Shown here: positions 31,759-43,400 of the stretch, piece by piece
Position numbering within the stretch: the first letter of the stretch is position 1
How the letters are laid out: every line of letters begins with the position of its first letter
Assembly (NCBI RefSeq): GCF_033807575.1
Contig: NC_084727.1
Coordinates: 3,162,001 to 3,226,000 of the forward strand
Length of the DNA: 64,000 nt
Direction: 5' to 3'
Origin: Cydia pomonella
Lineage: Eukaryota; Arthropoda; Insecta; Lepidoptera; Tortricidae
Translations under genes and position numbers: made by a program
Notes under the pieces: generated by a model
Seen by the model: the letters and a program-made list of their open reading frames with translations, nothing else
Database searches by the model: none
Told to the model about the DNA's origin: nothing

Positions 31759-32130
31759 AGTGATCACTCCATACATCTGCTTTGGTACCAAACCAAAACA
31801 CTTAATATTTTTGTAGTTAACATCTAGCATGAGTAGCAGAATTATCAGTTCAGTGCCGCTACTTGACACTAGATGTCGCGGGGGTCGCGACTGGCGAAAA
31901 TTGTATTGTATTCTCGACAATTTACAACTAATTGAACTAATACTACAAGTAGAAGGAGTTGAAAATAAATTTCCGGTCAATCCGGTTATAATATTAGCTG
32001 AAAATTGTTTTCGTCGCCATATTCATTGTCAAGTAGCAGTACTAGCTGATAATTCCGCTATTACATGCTAGATGTAGGCTATTAAAATAATAAACGTTTT
32101 GGTACCAAAACTGATGTATGGAGTGAGCAT
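31759..32130. mobile_element. TIR element (GTGATCACTCCATACATC)
   Basis: The left AGTGATCACTCCATACATC and GGTACCAAA mirror GGTACCAAAACTGATGTATG and GAGTGAGCATC on the right. The interior repeats TAGATGTCGC and TCAAGTAGC. Partial copies are at 43560-43672 and 57510-57745. Confidence 0.65.
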
Positions 32131-32341
32131 CTATGCTGACTTGTTAGTTCTCTATGTCCCTATCCAGCGAGCAGTTTAATTGCCATTCTATTTCAGTCGC
32201 GCCTGCGTTTCGTCAGTACCCGCATCAAAGTGTCAAGTGGTTTGGATCTCTATATTCTGTAGCTGTACATATAAACAGAGACATGGAAAATAAAGTCTAC
32301 AGATTCGTAAGAACTATTATATAATCTGTGCCACAGAGTTC

Positions 32342-32455
32342 TGAGGGCCTACCGCGAACCACGTTCGACGTGTTGCCTCTCTATTGCACTTGTAAATTCG
32401 TAGCTAAGTGTGACAGGGAGGCAACACGTCGAACGTGGTTCGCGGTAGGCCCTCT
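32342..32455. mobile_element. hairpin MITE type 2 (GGGCCTACCGCGAACCACGT)
   Basis: Near-perfect foldback with arms containing GAACCACGTTCGACGTGTTG. It shares its outer GGGCCTACCGCGAA with type 1 but not the interior. Other copies are at 34066 and 54747. Confidence 0.8.
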
Positions 32456-32789
32456 GTTTGTCATCATTGTAGTTATGGAAGGTAGAGGCAAGGAACAGAA
32501 TCTCCATATACCAAAAAGTGTCCGACAAAAAACCATAATATAGCTGGCGCTAGAATTACCTAGAATACTTGAGAAAAAAAACTTATCATAGACAGCGCAC
32601 TTCACTCCGTCAATAACTGGGTTCTTAGCTACTCTAGCGCTACTCTGGAGAGATTTGGAACTATTATTTATAGCTGACAGCTGGACACTTTACAACAGTT
32701 CTGCCTAAGGATATTTTGTTCCATAATTGTAGTGTATAGAGTCTGTGCGGAAAGAGATGAGTCGTGAAATGTATGGGAACCGATACGTT

Positions 32790-33240
32790 CTTATTTTTAT
32801 ACCACGTCGTTGGCAAACAAGCATATGGCCAGCCTGATGGTAAGCAGTCACCGTAGGCTATGGATGCCGGCAATATCTGAGATATGACATGCGCGTTGCC
32901 GACCCTACCTAAATTTAAAACCTCAACCTGTACACCCCTATTTTGAAGAACCCCCTGCTGTAGCGCCTCGAGAAAACCTCGGCAGGGAGCTCGTTCCACA
33001 GCCGGAGCGTCTGCGGGAGGAAATTCCTCTTAAACCGCACAGTACGCGACCATTTAGGTTCTAGGGTAGGTAGGGTAGGGTAGGATGAACACCCTGCCGA
33101 CGGCGAGCGGTGCGGTGAAAGAAAAGTGGCCGTTGGCATCATGTCAAACGATTCTTCAGAACACAGCCCATTGTACAAGCGGTAGAACACACACAGGAGG
33201 CAAATCTCTCCTTAGACTTAAAGGTTCAATACCGCTTGTG
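32790..33240 (-). pseudogene. LINE reverse-transcriptase C-terminus and 3' tail
   Basis: Minus-strand reading gives VFYRLYNGLCSEESFDMMPT, then WSRTVRFKRNFLPQTLRLWN, ELPAEVFSRRYSRGFFKIGV and the ACTACGTCGG-type tail. This is the classic end of lepidopteran LINE ORF2. Confidence 0.82.
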
Positions 33241-33874
33241 GGTTTGGGATCGTCGACGACTCGCACAGCGCGCCTTTATGACTATCCTCTTTCCGCACAG
33301 ACTCTTGCTTTATATTATTAGGTATTAACTACTGTGCCTTCGGACACTTTTTAAAAAATATTTCCACAGAGTAAAGGCAACTTTTTATATTTTTGTATGC
33401 AAATCGAAATTTTTCATTCCTAAAATGAAAGTTTTGTTATTTTATGCATAATGTTCAAGAACTTTTGGGAAACTTTCTACAAATTGCAAGATTTTACTCT
33501 TTCGGAAATAACATGAAATAAATTGATTTCAACGGTAATGGTCAGACGTGTCGCCAAGTGGCATATGGGCGCGGCATCTACGAAAGGATTTGATTTGATT
33601 TAAACTGCATTACACAAAGCTTGTTAAACCAAAGGCGTCTACCAGTCAACCTTAAGATTGATAGTTTTTATTTTTTATCGGGCTCTGTATATCCGCGTTA
33701 GACTTATTGGCGTAATGTAGAGACAGGCAGGTCTGGGCAATGGCGTCAGGTATAGTCCGCATAGTCGTCTGCAATAATGGCTGACAGGCCAGAACGCTTA
33801 AACATATCTGTCTGATAGTAGCATTTTTAGATAGTAAACGCTAAATAGATTGGACCTGGGTATGTCCTTACTTT

Positions 33875-34267
33875 GTCCAAAAGATAGGTATGGGTACTGT
33901 GAGTGCCATCTCGCTTTGTGTGGTAGGGCATAGCACAGCGGATGTCTTTCCAGGTCTAGAGCAGAGCCCAACTGGGGAAAACTACCTTACAGAAAACGGC
34001 AGGCAAATAACACTACATTTCATTCATTAGTGTTGTGTTCGTGCTGGTGAGTAAGGTTGCCAGAAGGCCTACCGCGAACCAAGTTCGATGTGTTGCCTCC
34101 CTGTCACACTTACGTACGAATTTACAAGTGCGACAGAGAGGCAACACGTCGAACGTGGTTCGCAGTAGGCCTTCTGAGCTCAACGAGGGTGCGGAGTGTT
34201 AGGGTAACGCGCATGTAACTCTTCTGGAGTTGCAGGCGTTCGTAGGCTACGAAAACTACTTACCATA
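33875..34267 (+). mobile_element. LINE 3' end, plus orientation, with hairpin insertion
   Basis: The reverse complement of the 12989-13372 type: GAGCAGAGCCCAACTGGGGA, GTGTTGTGTTCGTGCTGGTG and GAGTTGCAGGCGTTCGTAGG. The hairpin at 34066-34176 splits it inside GTTGCCAGAGCTC. Confidence 0.65.
34066..34176. mobile_element. hairpin MITE type 2, nested
   Basis: AGGCCTACCGCGAACCAAGT to ACGTGGTTCGCAGTAGGCCT. It is absent from the same LINE sequence at 13140 and 39965. Confidence 0.78.
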
Positions 34268-35280
34268 TGTATGTTGTATGCTTACCTTGTGTATGTTTTG
34301 TCACCGACGCAGTATGAAAAAAAAAAGGATTTTCCGACCGTTGGTCCGGGAATCTCGGCCAACAATCATATTTGTTAGAAAGATATCACCGTACGAAAAA
34401 GAAAAACAATTTCAATTACGCGCAGCAAATTTTTCCACAGCTAACTTCAATCGTTTTCTATTTTTTGTACAATTTATAGGTGTCTATCCCAGACTAAACT
34501 GTTTTACGGCAGGTATAACAGTTCCGTCACGAGTTTAGTCTACATATGACATCTGTTTGAAATACAGAAAATTCAAACAATACTCAGGCTGTTTATATTT
34601 TGACACAATGAAAACAAACTATTGATAATGTACAAAGATATCTAATGCTGTCGGCTGAATTTAGACCTCAAACAAAATTTACATGAGTATGCCATCGACA
34701 GATGTAAAAATAAATTTGTGTTTGCCGCTATAAAAATGTCAATGATGTCTAAACGATCGTTAAATTAACGTTCGAATCGTTAAAAAACGAAGGTAAATAA
34801 ATGACGCTAGCGCGGTCTGAAACGCAAACAGGTTGACAGCGCGGTTGGCGGGAAAAAATATCGTAAAAATCGATATTTGTGGGTTGGCATGACTGTTTTA
34901 TAGATTTTTAAATCATGGTTGTTTACTTATCGAATAACGATTTGAGAAAATAATTTTTATAAATGCAGTTTCATACTTATACAAAAAGAATATACAAATC
35001 AGAATAGTAGTTTACAATACAATAAATTACAACACGACCGAAGGGAGTGTTTTAAATCGACACGTGTGCCGAATTACCTTTTCGCACCTGTATTGTACGA
35101 GGTTAAATTTTACAGTACATATCGCCTTTTAAATTGTTGACTTATGCACGGAAAGTGCTTATATTGTTCCCGCACTAGGTAGCATCGTAGGTACCTACTG
35201 TAAAGGTATTTTCAAGGTCTCTTAGTGTTCCATTAGTAGTCAGGAGTCAAAACCAACTTACATATGAGTCAGATATTAAC
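34268..35280. other. anonymous AT-rich sequence
   Basis: The open frame 34230-34538 starts in the LINE tail and is not supported as a gene. Nothing else was recognised. Confidence 0.35.
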
Positions 35281-35283
35281 GAA

Positions 35284-36610
35284 GTCTTGACAGACATGAA
35301 TGATTGGATACTTGATAATAATTTTCTAATTAATCTGTGTAAAACGCAATAGGTATATGCAATTTCATTCTTCCAGAACAACGCCATATTAATATTGACA
35401 ACATTCCCTTACAGAAAAGTAGTGTCATTAAATTTTTAGGTTTAAATATTGACTCCTCACTAAACTGGAGAGAATATATTAGTTTAGTGTGTAAAAAACT
35501 GGACCGTTTCATTTTCGCCCTAAGAAAACTACGTCAGTCTGTGTCCTATGGAGCGGCCCTTACAACTTACCACGGTTACGTCTCATCTATTCTCAACTAT
35601 GGTCTCATCCTATGGGGTAACTCTGTGGATGTGGAAAGAGCCTTCAAATTACAAAAAAAATGAGTTCGTGCAATACGTAACGCTCAAATTAGCAGTAGCT
35701 GTAGACCATTGTTTAAAGAGTTCAAGGTGTCCGATATACTCCTCAAATTAAGCTTTTCTGATGAAGAATGAAGAACTCCAGGATAGTACTATCGTATTTT
35801 TTTATTAATTTAATAACTATATACAGTATTGTTGATGTATTTTTGATAATATATAAAATACATCAACGATACTGTATATAGTTATCAAGTTAATAAAAAA
35901 AAATACGATAGTACTATCCTGGAGTTTTTCATTCTTCATCAGAAGAGCTTAATTTGAGGAGTATATCGGACACAAGGTTTAACCTTTAGCATGTATTTAC
36001 ATTCTAAAAATTTTGTAATTTTGTTAAAAGGTTTCTAAAATACTATGTTAAACGTTTTGACTTCTGATATATATAGTTGTGCTAGACCACAATACAAAAA
36101 TATTTTAAATCAACCGCGCTGCATGACTGACATTTACAGAACGCTTACAATGCGAATATTATAATATTTATAATATACAATAAATTACCAGTACAAATAA
36201 AAGCAATCGAGGGCAAAGAATTTACTCAAAAACTGAGATATAGATTGGCTCACTGATTTTATACTGTAAATGATTTTATAAACCATATGGAGTGATGTGT
36301 TATATTATTACTTATTAGTACTTAGTGTCTTCTAATTCTAATCTGAATCTAACTGACTCTTTCTCTCTATATTACTGACTCTATTTTTTACTGATGTTAT
36401 GTTACCATTTGTCGCATTAGACTAAGTTGTGTATGTTATCCTAAGGATTTGAATGTCTTTTGTAACATTTGCATACTGTTTAAAACTCAGGTTTAAAACA
36501 GTTGAAAAAGGTGAAACATACTTTTTTTTTACACTAACATACCTATGTAGTCTTTACCCTTTTACTGCGAATAAATTATTGTTTGTTTGGGTGCCCTCTG
36601 GATACCTACG
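35284..36610 (+). pseudogene. LINE with reverse-transcriptase C-terminal third, broken
   Basis: Translation in pieces gives NDWILDNNFLINLC, FLGLNIDSSLNWREYISLVC, RQSVSYGAALTTYHGYVSSI, LNYGLILWGNSVD and, after the palindrome, YNKLPVQIKAIEGKEFTQKL. These are the thumb and connection regions of a Jockey-type LINE. There are frameshifts, stops and a 245-bp insertion. The probable 3' end is near GAATAAATTATTG at 36570. Confidence 0.75.
35728..35972. mobile_element. 245-bp palindromic transposon with 5-bp target duplication
   Basis: Arms of over 110 bp start TGTCCGATATACTCCTCAAA and end in its reverse complement. CAAGG is present on both sides (35723-35727 and 35973-35977), interrupting the LINE frame. 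Confidence 0.82.
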
Positions 36611-36774
36611 AACGGAACTCTAAAAATAAAGTCGACTGCATGCAGTGACCTTTAATAAATGCCTTTTATTTATAAGGTGAACTAGGTGAAGGCAATTTCC
36701 CAGATTCGCATGCTCCAAATATTTTAGCGGGATGTATTTCTTGGCTACGAACTGCCCACTTGTCTCCGTAATTG

Positions 36775-37060
36775 CATTTTTAACCTCCGACGCAAAAATA
36801 GGGATGTTTAACGTCCACGTGTCTGTCTGTTTGTCTGTCTATCTGCTTGTGGCATCGTAGCTCTCCACGGTTGGATCTATTTCGATGCGTTTTTTTCACA
36901 TGAAAGCTAGTTTCCTTGCTGTGGTTCTTGGCTATGTTTCATAGAAATCGATCCAGCATAATGTTTTTTCAAAATGATAGAAGACATTTTTGGCAGTTAA
37001 AAAAAAAATAGGTAGTTTTGATTTCAGCTTGAACTGTATTTAATAAAGCAACATGAAACC
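36775..37060 (+). mobile_element. dispersed repeat with GTCTGTCTGT
   Basis: TTAACCTCCGACGCAAAAAT, CACGTGTCTGTCTGTTTGTC and GGATCTATTTCGATGCG match the general pattern of a common lepidopteran non-autonomous repeat. Confidence 0.4.
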
Positions 37061-37149
37061 AAGGAACACCTCGATTGTCAGCATTAGTCATATTATTCAG
37101 CAGGCCGGCGTAAATAACACGTTTAACATCAAAGTTCACGTTTATTGAC

Positions 37150-37370
37150 GCACGCCATCACGCCCCATCGATGCGTCTAAAAATACCCGCGTCTTGCAGT
37201 CTATCGGTTTTCGAACGCACCTCCACCTCCAGTCTGCTGGAGGCCGCCATTGAGATCGCAATTTTACCGCGCTTTTCGCAACATATATTTTTCGTAAAAT
37301 ACTTTTTTGTTTGGAACAACTGCAATTATAGTGTTATTAAAATTTATATTTAATAGGTGATTTTTTTATA
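37150..37370 (+). promoter_or_regulatory. 5' UTR / probable promoter region of secreted-protein gene
   Basis: A CpG-containing, repeat-free stretch precedes the start codon, unlike the AT-rich DNA around it. It holds an A/T-rich TAAAAATAC at 37178, which could serve as a TATA-like element, and an upstream ATG at 37171 opening a 60-codon frame that stops before the main start. The exact transcription start is unknown. Confidence 0.4.
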
Positions 37371-37499
37371 ATGATGGCGTTGAAAATGGGCTTGAGATTG
37401 CCGCCTTTGATTTTATTGGTATTTATTTGTGCGGATGTCATGGCGAAGGATTCGGCGGAATTGACGGAGCCTGTTGGAGAGACTAAACAGACCGTTAAG
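37371..37499 (+). CDS. secreted-protein exon 1 (signal peptide)
   Basis: It encodes 43 residues: signal peptide to about Ala25, then KDSAELTEPVGETKQTVK. The donor is AAG|GTATTT, phase 0. A GC- and CpG-rich stretch lies directly upstream. Confidence 0.82.
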
Positions 37500-40400
37500 G
37501 TATTTTTTAACATTTATTTTAATTTTAGAATTTTCACGGTTATATATTTTCATTCGAATGTATTATTTGGAAAATGAAATAATTGTTTTAACATCATTAT
37601 TCTTGGCTAGAACTAGAACCAGTAAAATGCATGCACCGTTCAGCATTAAGTAATACGTCAAATCTAAGTTATAGTATAATAAGTACTACATTATTTTAAG
37701 ATGATGTATTTTTTTGGAAAATATTGTTTTTTTTTCTGTTGAAGTCATTTCAGAGAAAACTAGGTATACCAGAACAGCGACATCTGTAATATTAAAACCT
37801 TTTTGTAATTATAGACACCCTTTAAGTATTTAAAAAACTTTCCTACGCAAATCATAAATCATCACAATTAATATTATCACATTATATTCGCGGAACAAAA
37901 AAAGCTTTTATTACTGTTGTCACAAATGTTTATGAGTATTACACGGACGTAAATAAATGGAAACTCGTTTATTTGAGGATTTATATAAATATTCTCGAAA
38001 ATAACACTGTCCAACGTGTGAAGGTCGGAAATTTGCTGAATCGAGCGAATATCGGGTGAACTTATCCGGCATGGGCTGGCCGCTGGTTGAAAAAAAAAGT
38101 TCACCTATTGATGGTAGCTTGACCATACTATAGTTCGTTTTTAGGGTTCCGTAATGGCAAAAAACGGAACCCTTATGGATTTGTCATGTCTGTTTGTCCG
38201 TCCGAATGTTACAGCCACTTTTTTCCGAAACTATAAGAACTATACTGTTGAAACTCGGTAAGTAGATGTATTCTGTGAACCGCATTAAGATTATCACACA
38301 ATAACAGAAAAAAGGAAAAAATCCTTTAGGCGGGGCAAGACGGGTTCGTATTAAACCAGTTGAGTTTTAGGCCAAAATCTGAGTAAGTATGACTCTAATG
38401 TTGCCAGTTTCTATTTAATTCTGATTCTGAGTAAGTTCGATAATGTATAGAGCATTTTATTAGTTATCCAAGTTCCTAAGATGTCAGGTTATTAAGATCT
38501 CAAATTCCTAGCTCTTCAGATTCTCATAATGCCGGATTCTGAGTAGGTCAGAAAATCACATAACCATTGTGACATTGTCATTAAGAACTATCTATTAATT
38601 ACTTTATCATATTTAATCTTAAAGTGGCCAGTATCTCAGATATCTGCTGATTGTACCTGGCCTTTTCGAAATTAAATATACATAAAATCTGTCCTAATAA
38701 GAAAGCGTTATTTCCAGAATTCATCATTAAAAGAATCTGCTTAATATTTTAATCGAATCGTTGCTAATCGGATGAGATAAGAAACTGCATAAATCCGATC
38801 CCAACTTATTACCAATCAGACGTATTACTGTCATGTCACGGGACCATATACGAATCTGACCTACTCAGAAATTGTTTTAAAAAGAAAGTGACTTCTATAT
38901 CATAAGTCGTATGTCGATATTGTTTTGTTCAGAAAGATACCTATGGCGAATCTGGCCTCTACAGAGTCGGGCTTACTCAGATTCGGGCCCAAAAACGAAA
39001 CTGTCTCAATACGAACCCGTCTTGCCCCGCCTAAAGGGTGGGGTGTGGGGTATCTATAGATAGGTCTTCTAAAATGATATTAGGTTTATATTTTTTCTAA
39101 ACTGAATACCTAGTTTGCGCGAGAGACACTTCCAAAGTGGTAAAATGTGTGTAACTTCTAAAATAAGAGAATGATAAAAGTAAAAAGAAAATGTTGTTAC
39201 CATGCAAACTTCCACCGAAAATTGGTTTGAACGAGATCTAGTAAGTAGTTTTTTTAATACGTCATAAATGGTACGGAACCCTTAATCGGCGAGTCCGACT
39301 CGCACTTGGCCGCTTTTAGGGTTCCGTAGTCACCTACAAACCTTTATTGTTTCGCCATGTCCGTCCGTCCGTCCGTCCGCGGATTTGCTCCGTATTCGTT
39401 AGTGCTAGAAAGTTGCAATTTGGCATGGATACATATATCGTGCATTGCAATAGAACGTTAAAATAAAAACTATTTAAAAAAAATTACTGTGCCTCCCATA
39501 AAAATAGATTTTTTGTGATTTTTTTCCTTTGTCCCAATAGTGTGGGGTATCGTTGGATAGATCTATAATAAGGGTCTCCAAAAAGACCAAAAACCATTTT
39601 TTGGACAACAAAGAAAAAAAAAGTCTCCCCCCTTTAACTTATGAACCATGGGTCAAAAAATAAAATAAAAAAATCGTGAAACAAAAGCTTAACAAAGAAG
39701 GGCAACGAAATAACATATACCTACCTTTCTCTGTCACTGTCAGCTCAAGTGTCTATACTTATGCTCTTTGTCTATACTGTCCAAGCCCGGTAGCCCCTGT
39801 AGGCAATGTTGAACCAATTTTCGATATTTTTTTTATACTTCGTCAGTGGAAAACAAGCATACGGCCCGCCTTATGGAAAGCAGTCTCCGTCCTATGTACG
39901 CCTGCAACTCCGGAGGAGTTACATGCGCGTTGCCGATCCTAACACTTTTCGCACCCTCGTTGAGCTCTTGCAACCTTACTCACCGGCAGGAACACAACAC
40001 TATGAGTAGGGTCTAGTGTTATTTGGCTGAGGTTTTCTGTAAGGTTGAGTAAATTCCCCAGTTGGGTTCTGCTCTACACTTGGAATGACATCCGCTGTAC
40101 CCGTACTACGTATGTGACGGTACTGAGGGCCTACCGCGAAAAATATAACGAAATCTTCGTTTGTCGCTTGGTTTTTAACAGGGCCGGATTTAGGGGAGGG
40201 CGACCGGGGCTACAGCCCCGGGCCTCCACAAAAGAGGGGCCCCCACAATAGAAACTTCGGGAAAATATCATATTAAGACTAGTGAACAACTTTTCCTTTG
40301 ATATTTTATTTTGCGTTTTATTTTTGAAACGTGGTCTTGGTAAAAAGCAAAAACTTATAAAGTACAGTGCTCTAGAGCAGAAACGTACTTATCATTTTCT

Positions 40401-43400
40401 GCACACTTTTTAGAACAACAACTCTCAGAACATGAGAAATGAAAACTCTTTATGATTATTGCGTCGCTTGCTCTTGACCTAATATAATATGGACTGCTTT
40501 TTGAGCCACTTCAAGTAGTTTGTTGCCAAATCTATTAATATCCAACACATTTAATTCCGGTTATGTTTTGCTTAAAACAAATATTAATATGAAGACGCAC
40601 TAAAATATAATAATGTCGAGTGTCCGATTTGTGGTCATTTTCACTCAATTTTCTAATTGGCTGAGGGTGTGAGGGCTTAAACAGATGGACTGCATCCCAT
40701 TTAGTTTGTATTTTGTACCATTTGGCGTTGAAACTCTAGGTCCATGGGGTCCCAGCGCGCACAAGTATTTTGCAGAAATCGCTAAGCGTCTGGTTGACGT
40801 AACCCGTGACCGAAGAGCTGGCGATGGCGGCTTTCTCCCACAACGTATCAGCATTGCGATACAGTGAGGAAAGCCGGCATCCTTGGAATAATGCCTCAAG
40901 GGCCTATTTTAGATTTAAGCTAGTTTTTAAGGGGCTACTAGGCCAAATTAGCTGTTTTTATGTCGCTACAGCATGCTTGAACATAATGCATTAGGGTATT
41001 TAGAACCAGTGTACAAAGTATCATAACAGCCGGTGTAGCGGTTTCGAAGAAATTAACAAATTACCAATTTTTACTTTGGAGCAGCCTGTATGTGTTAGTA
41101 GCTCCTAGGGTAATAGGGAGCGTGCATGAACTGTAGGAGGCAGCACGGGAGCCGTCAGATTTTTGGCGCGAGGCGTAAATGTGATGTTTATTGTTCCGAT
41201 GTAGCCCACAAGATGGCAGAACCTACTATGCACAAGAAAACACTTGACGTGTAAATGTACATGTTTTTGGTTCCGATTCAGGCCACAAGATGGCAGACCC
41301 TCCAACGCGCACGGTCCCTATATCCTCAAAGAATAGTATGGGACCTTCTTCAACCTTTTTGATTATTTTACCTTTTTAGGGTTCCGTAGCCAAATGGCAT
41401 AAAACGGAACCCTTATAGTTTCGCCATGTCCGTCTGTCTGTCTGTCTGTCTGTCTGTCCGAGGCTTTGCTCCGTGGTCGTTAGTGCTAGAAAGCTGAAAT
41501 TTGGCATGGATAAATAAATCAATTAAGCCGACAAAGTCGTACAATAAAATCTAAAAATTTAATTTTTTTTAGGGTACCTCCCCTACACGTAAAGTGGGGG
41601 TGAAATTTTTTTTTTCGCTTCATCTCTAGAGTGTGGGGTATCGTTGGAAAGGTCTTTCAAAACTAATAGGGGTTTTCAAGAAACATTTTTTGATAAAGTG
41701 AATATATTCGGAGATAATCGCTCCGAAAGAAAAAAAAATGTGTCCCCCCCCTCTAACTTTTGAACCAAAAAAATTGTGGAAGTAGAGCTTAATAAAGACA
41801 TTAAATGAAAACTATAGCGGACATGATCAGTTTAGCTGTTTTTGAGTTATCGCAAAAAGTTTTCCCTTCATAGTAAAAAGACTTATTTTAATTAGGTACT
41901 GATTATGCAAATTTGCCTATTTGTTTAACTCAGGTGAAAAGTACCGTTTCATCCCTTGGTTAACAATTTACTATACTTTAAGCTCCAGTTTAGCTTATTG
42001 TGACGGAAGAGTAACTACGGAACCCTACACTGAGCGTGGCCCGACATGCTCTTGGCCGGTTATTTACTTTGGAGCAGCCTGTATGTGTTAGTAGCTCCTA
42101 GGGTAATATCCTCAAAGAATAGTATGGGACCTTCTTCAACCTTTTTGATTATTTTACCTTTTTTATTTATGTTATGACACAAATAAGCTTCTGAGTTTTG
42201 AAAAATGTCATCATTATTAAATATTTCGAACAAATTGTCAAAAACACTGCCAAAGATTAACACAGTGTGTTTCTTTTTGTTGTCGATTATTGCAAATAAC
42301 TTTTGTTCGAAAAAAATATTAACGTCAGAGCATTCCTGAGAAGTAACCCTACGTGGGATTTCAGGGTTTGTCCATTGGCTAAGGTGACCCTGTATAACCT
42401 ATACAGAGTAATTCATGAGACGTGAGCAGGTTTACAGCCTACACAATCAGTAAATGTTAATGAATCGTTCACCATCATATTAAGTAAAACAATCACGCTT
42501 CTTTTCTGTTATTTAACTTTTTGGTAAGGAACAATTTAAGTATCTAGTTACAATCATGGACACCCAACAACACAAAGATACAATACAACACAATTAACAA
42601 AGATTAAACCTCTTTAACCGTTATGACAGCACTTTAATTATGAAGAAAATAAAATGTCACACTTGAATGAGATACGATTTTTCAAAAGTAACCAGGTATG
42701 GGGTGTGGAATAATTAATAATTTTAATTATTATTGTTGATAATTTAAATTCCACACTTCATATAACCAGGCTTCGATGACATTCAATTTGCACGTCACCA
42801 TGATGTCACGTTGTCCATCTTACGAATTTTCTATCTATGACCGTAATATGATAAGATTCATATACCTACAACCTCGACATTGGCAGAATCATCAACACCT
42901 TTATGGAGCCATAACACGAAAAATTGATTGATTGTCTTACGAATTTTCAATCTGACGGTCACGTGACACCTGACGTGAGTATAACATTTTTTCCCCATCA
43001 CAAAAAGTGCACAGCGCCGCTAAAGAAGTTTTCACTTCAAAAAAACTAGATTGTAATTTTTCGTGTATTTACCCCAGTGGGAAAAATAAAAAGTTTTATA
43101 CAATTTTATATCACTTAAAGCAGTTGGGTAAAAATAACAAAATAAATACATTACAATGCATTTTTAAATTAAATAGATCCGTAAGTAGTTGATTGCAATA
43201 TAAATAATCCACAGTTAGAAAGAAGCCATTGACTTCAGTCTACGTAAACAATAACTATATTTTAGTCGCGCGAAAGGTGACATACTCGTATGCTCCTACG
43301 TTTTTATTGAATTTTAAATATATCGAGGGTTTTGGCAAATCGTTCGAGGGCGGAGAACAGGATTCTGTTTTGATACTTGTTTGATCTTGTTTCGATACTC

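Noticed and set aside
34230..34538. 102-codon plus-strand frame
   Set aside because: It starts in a LINE tail and has no recognisable domain or splice context.
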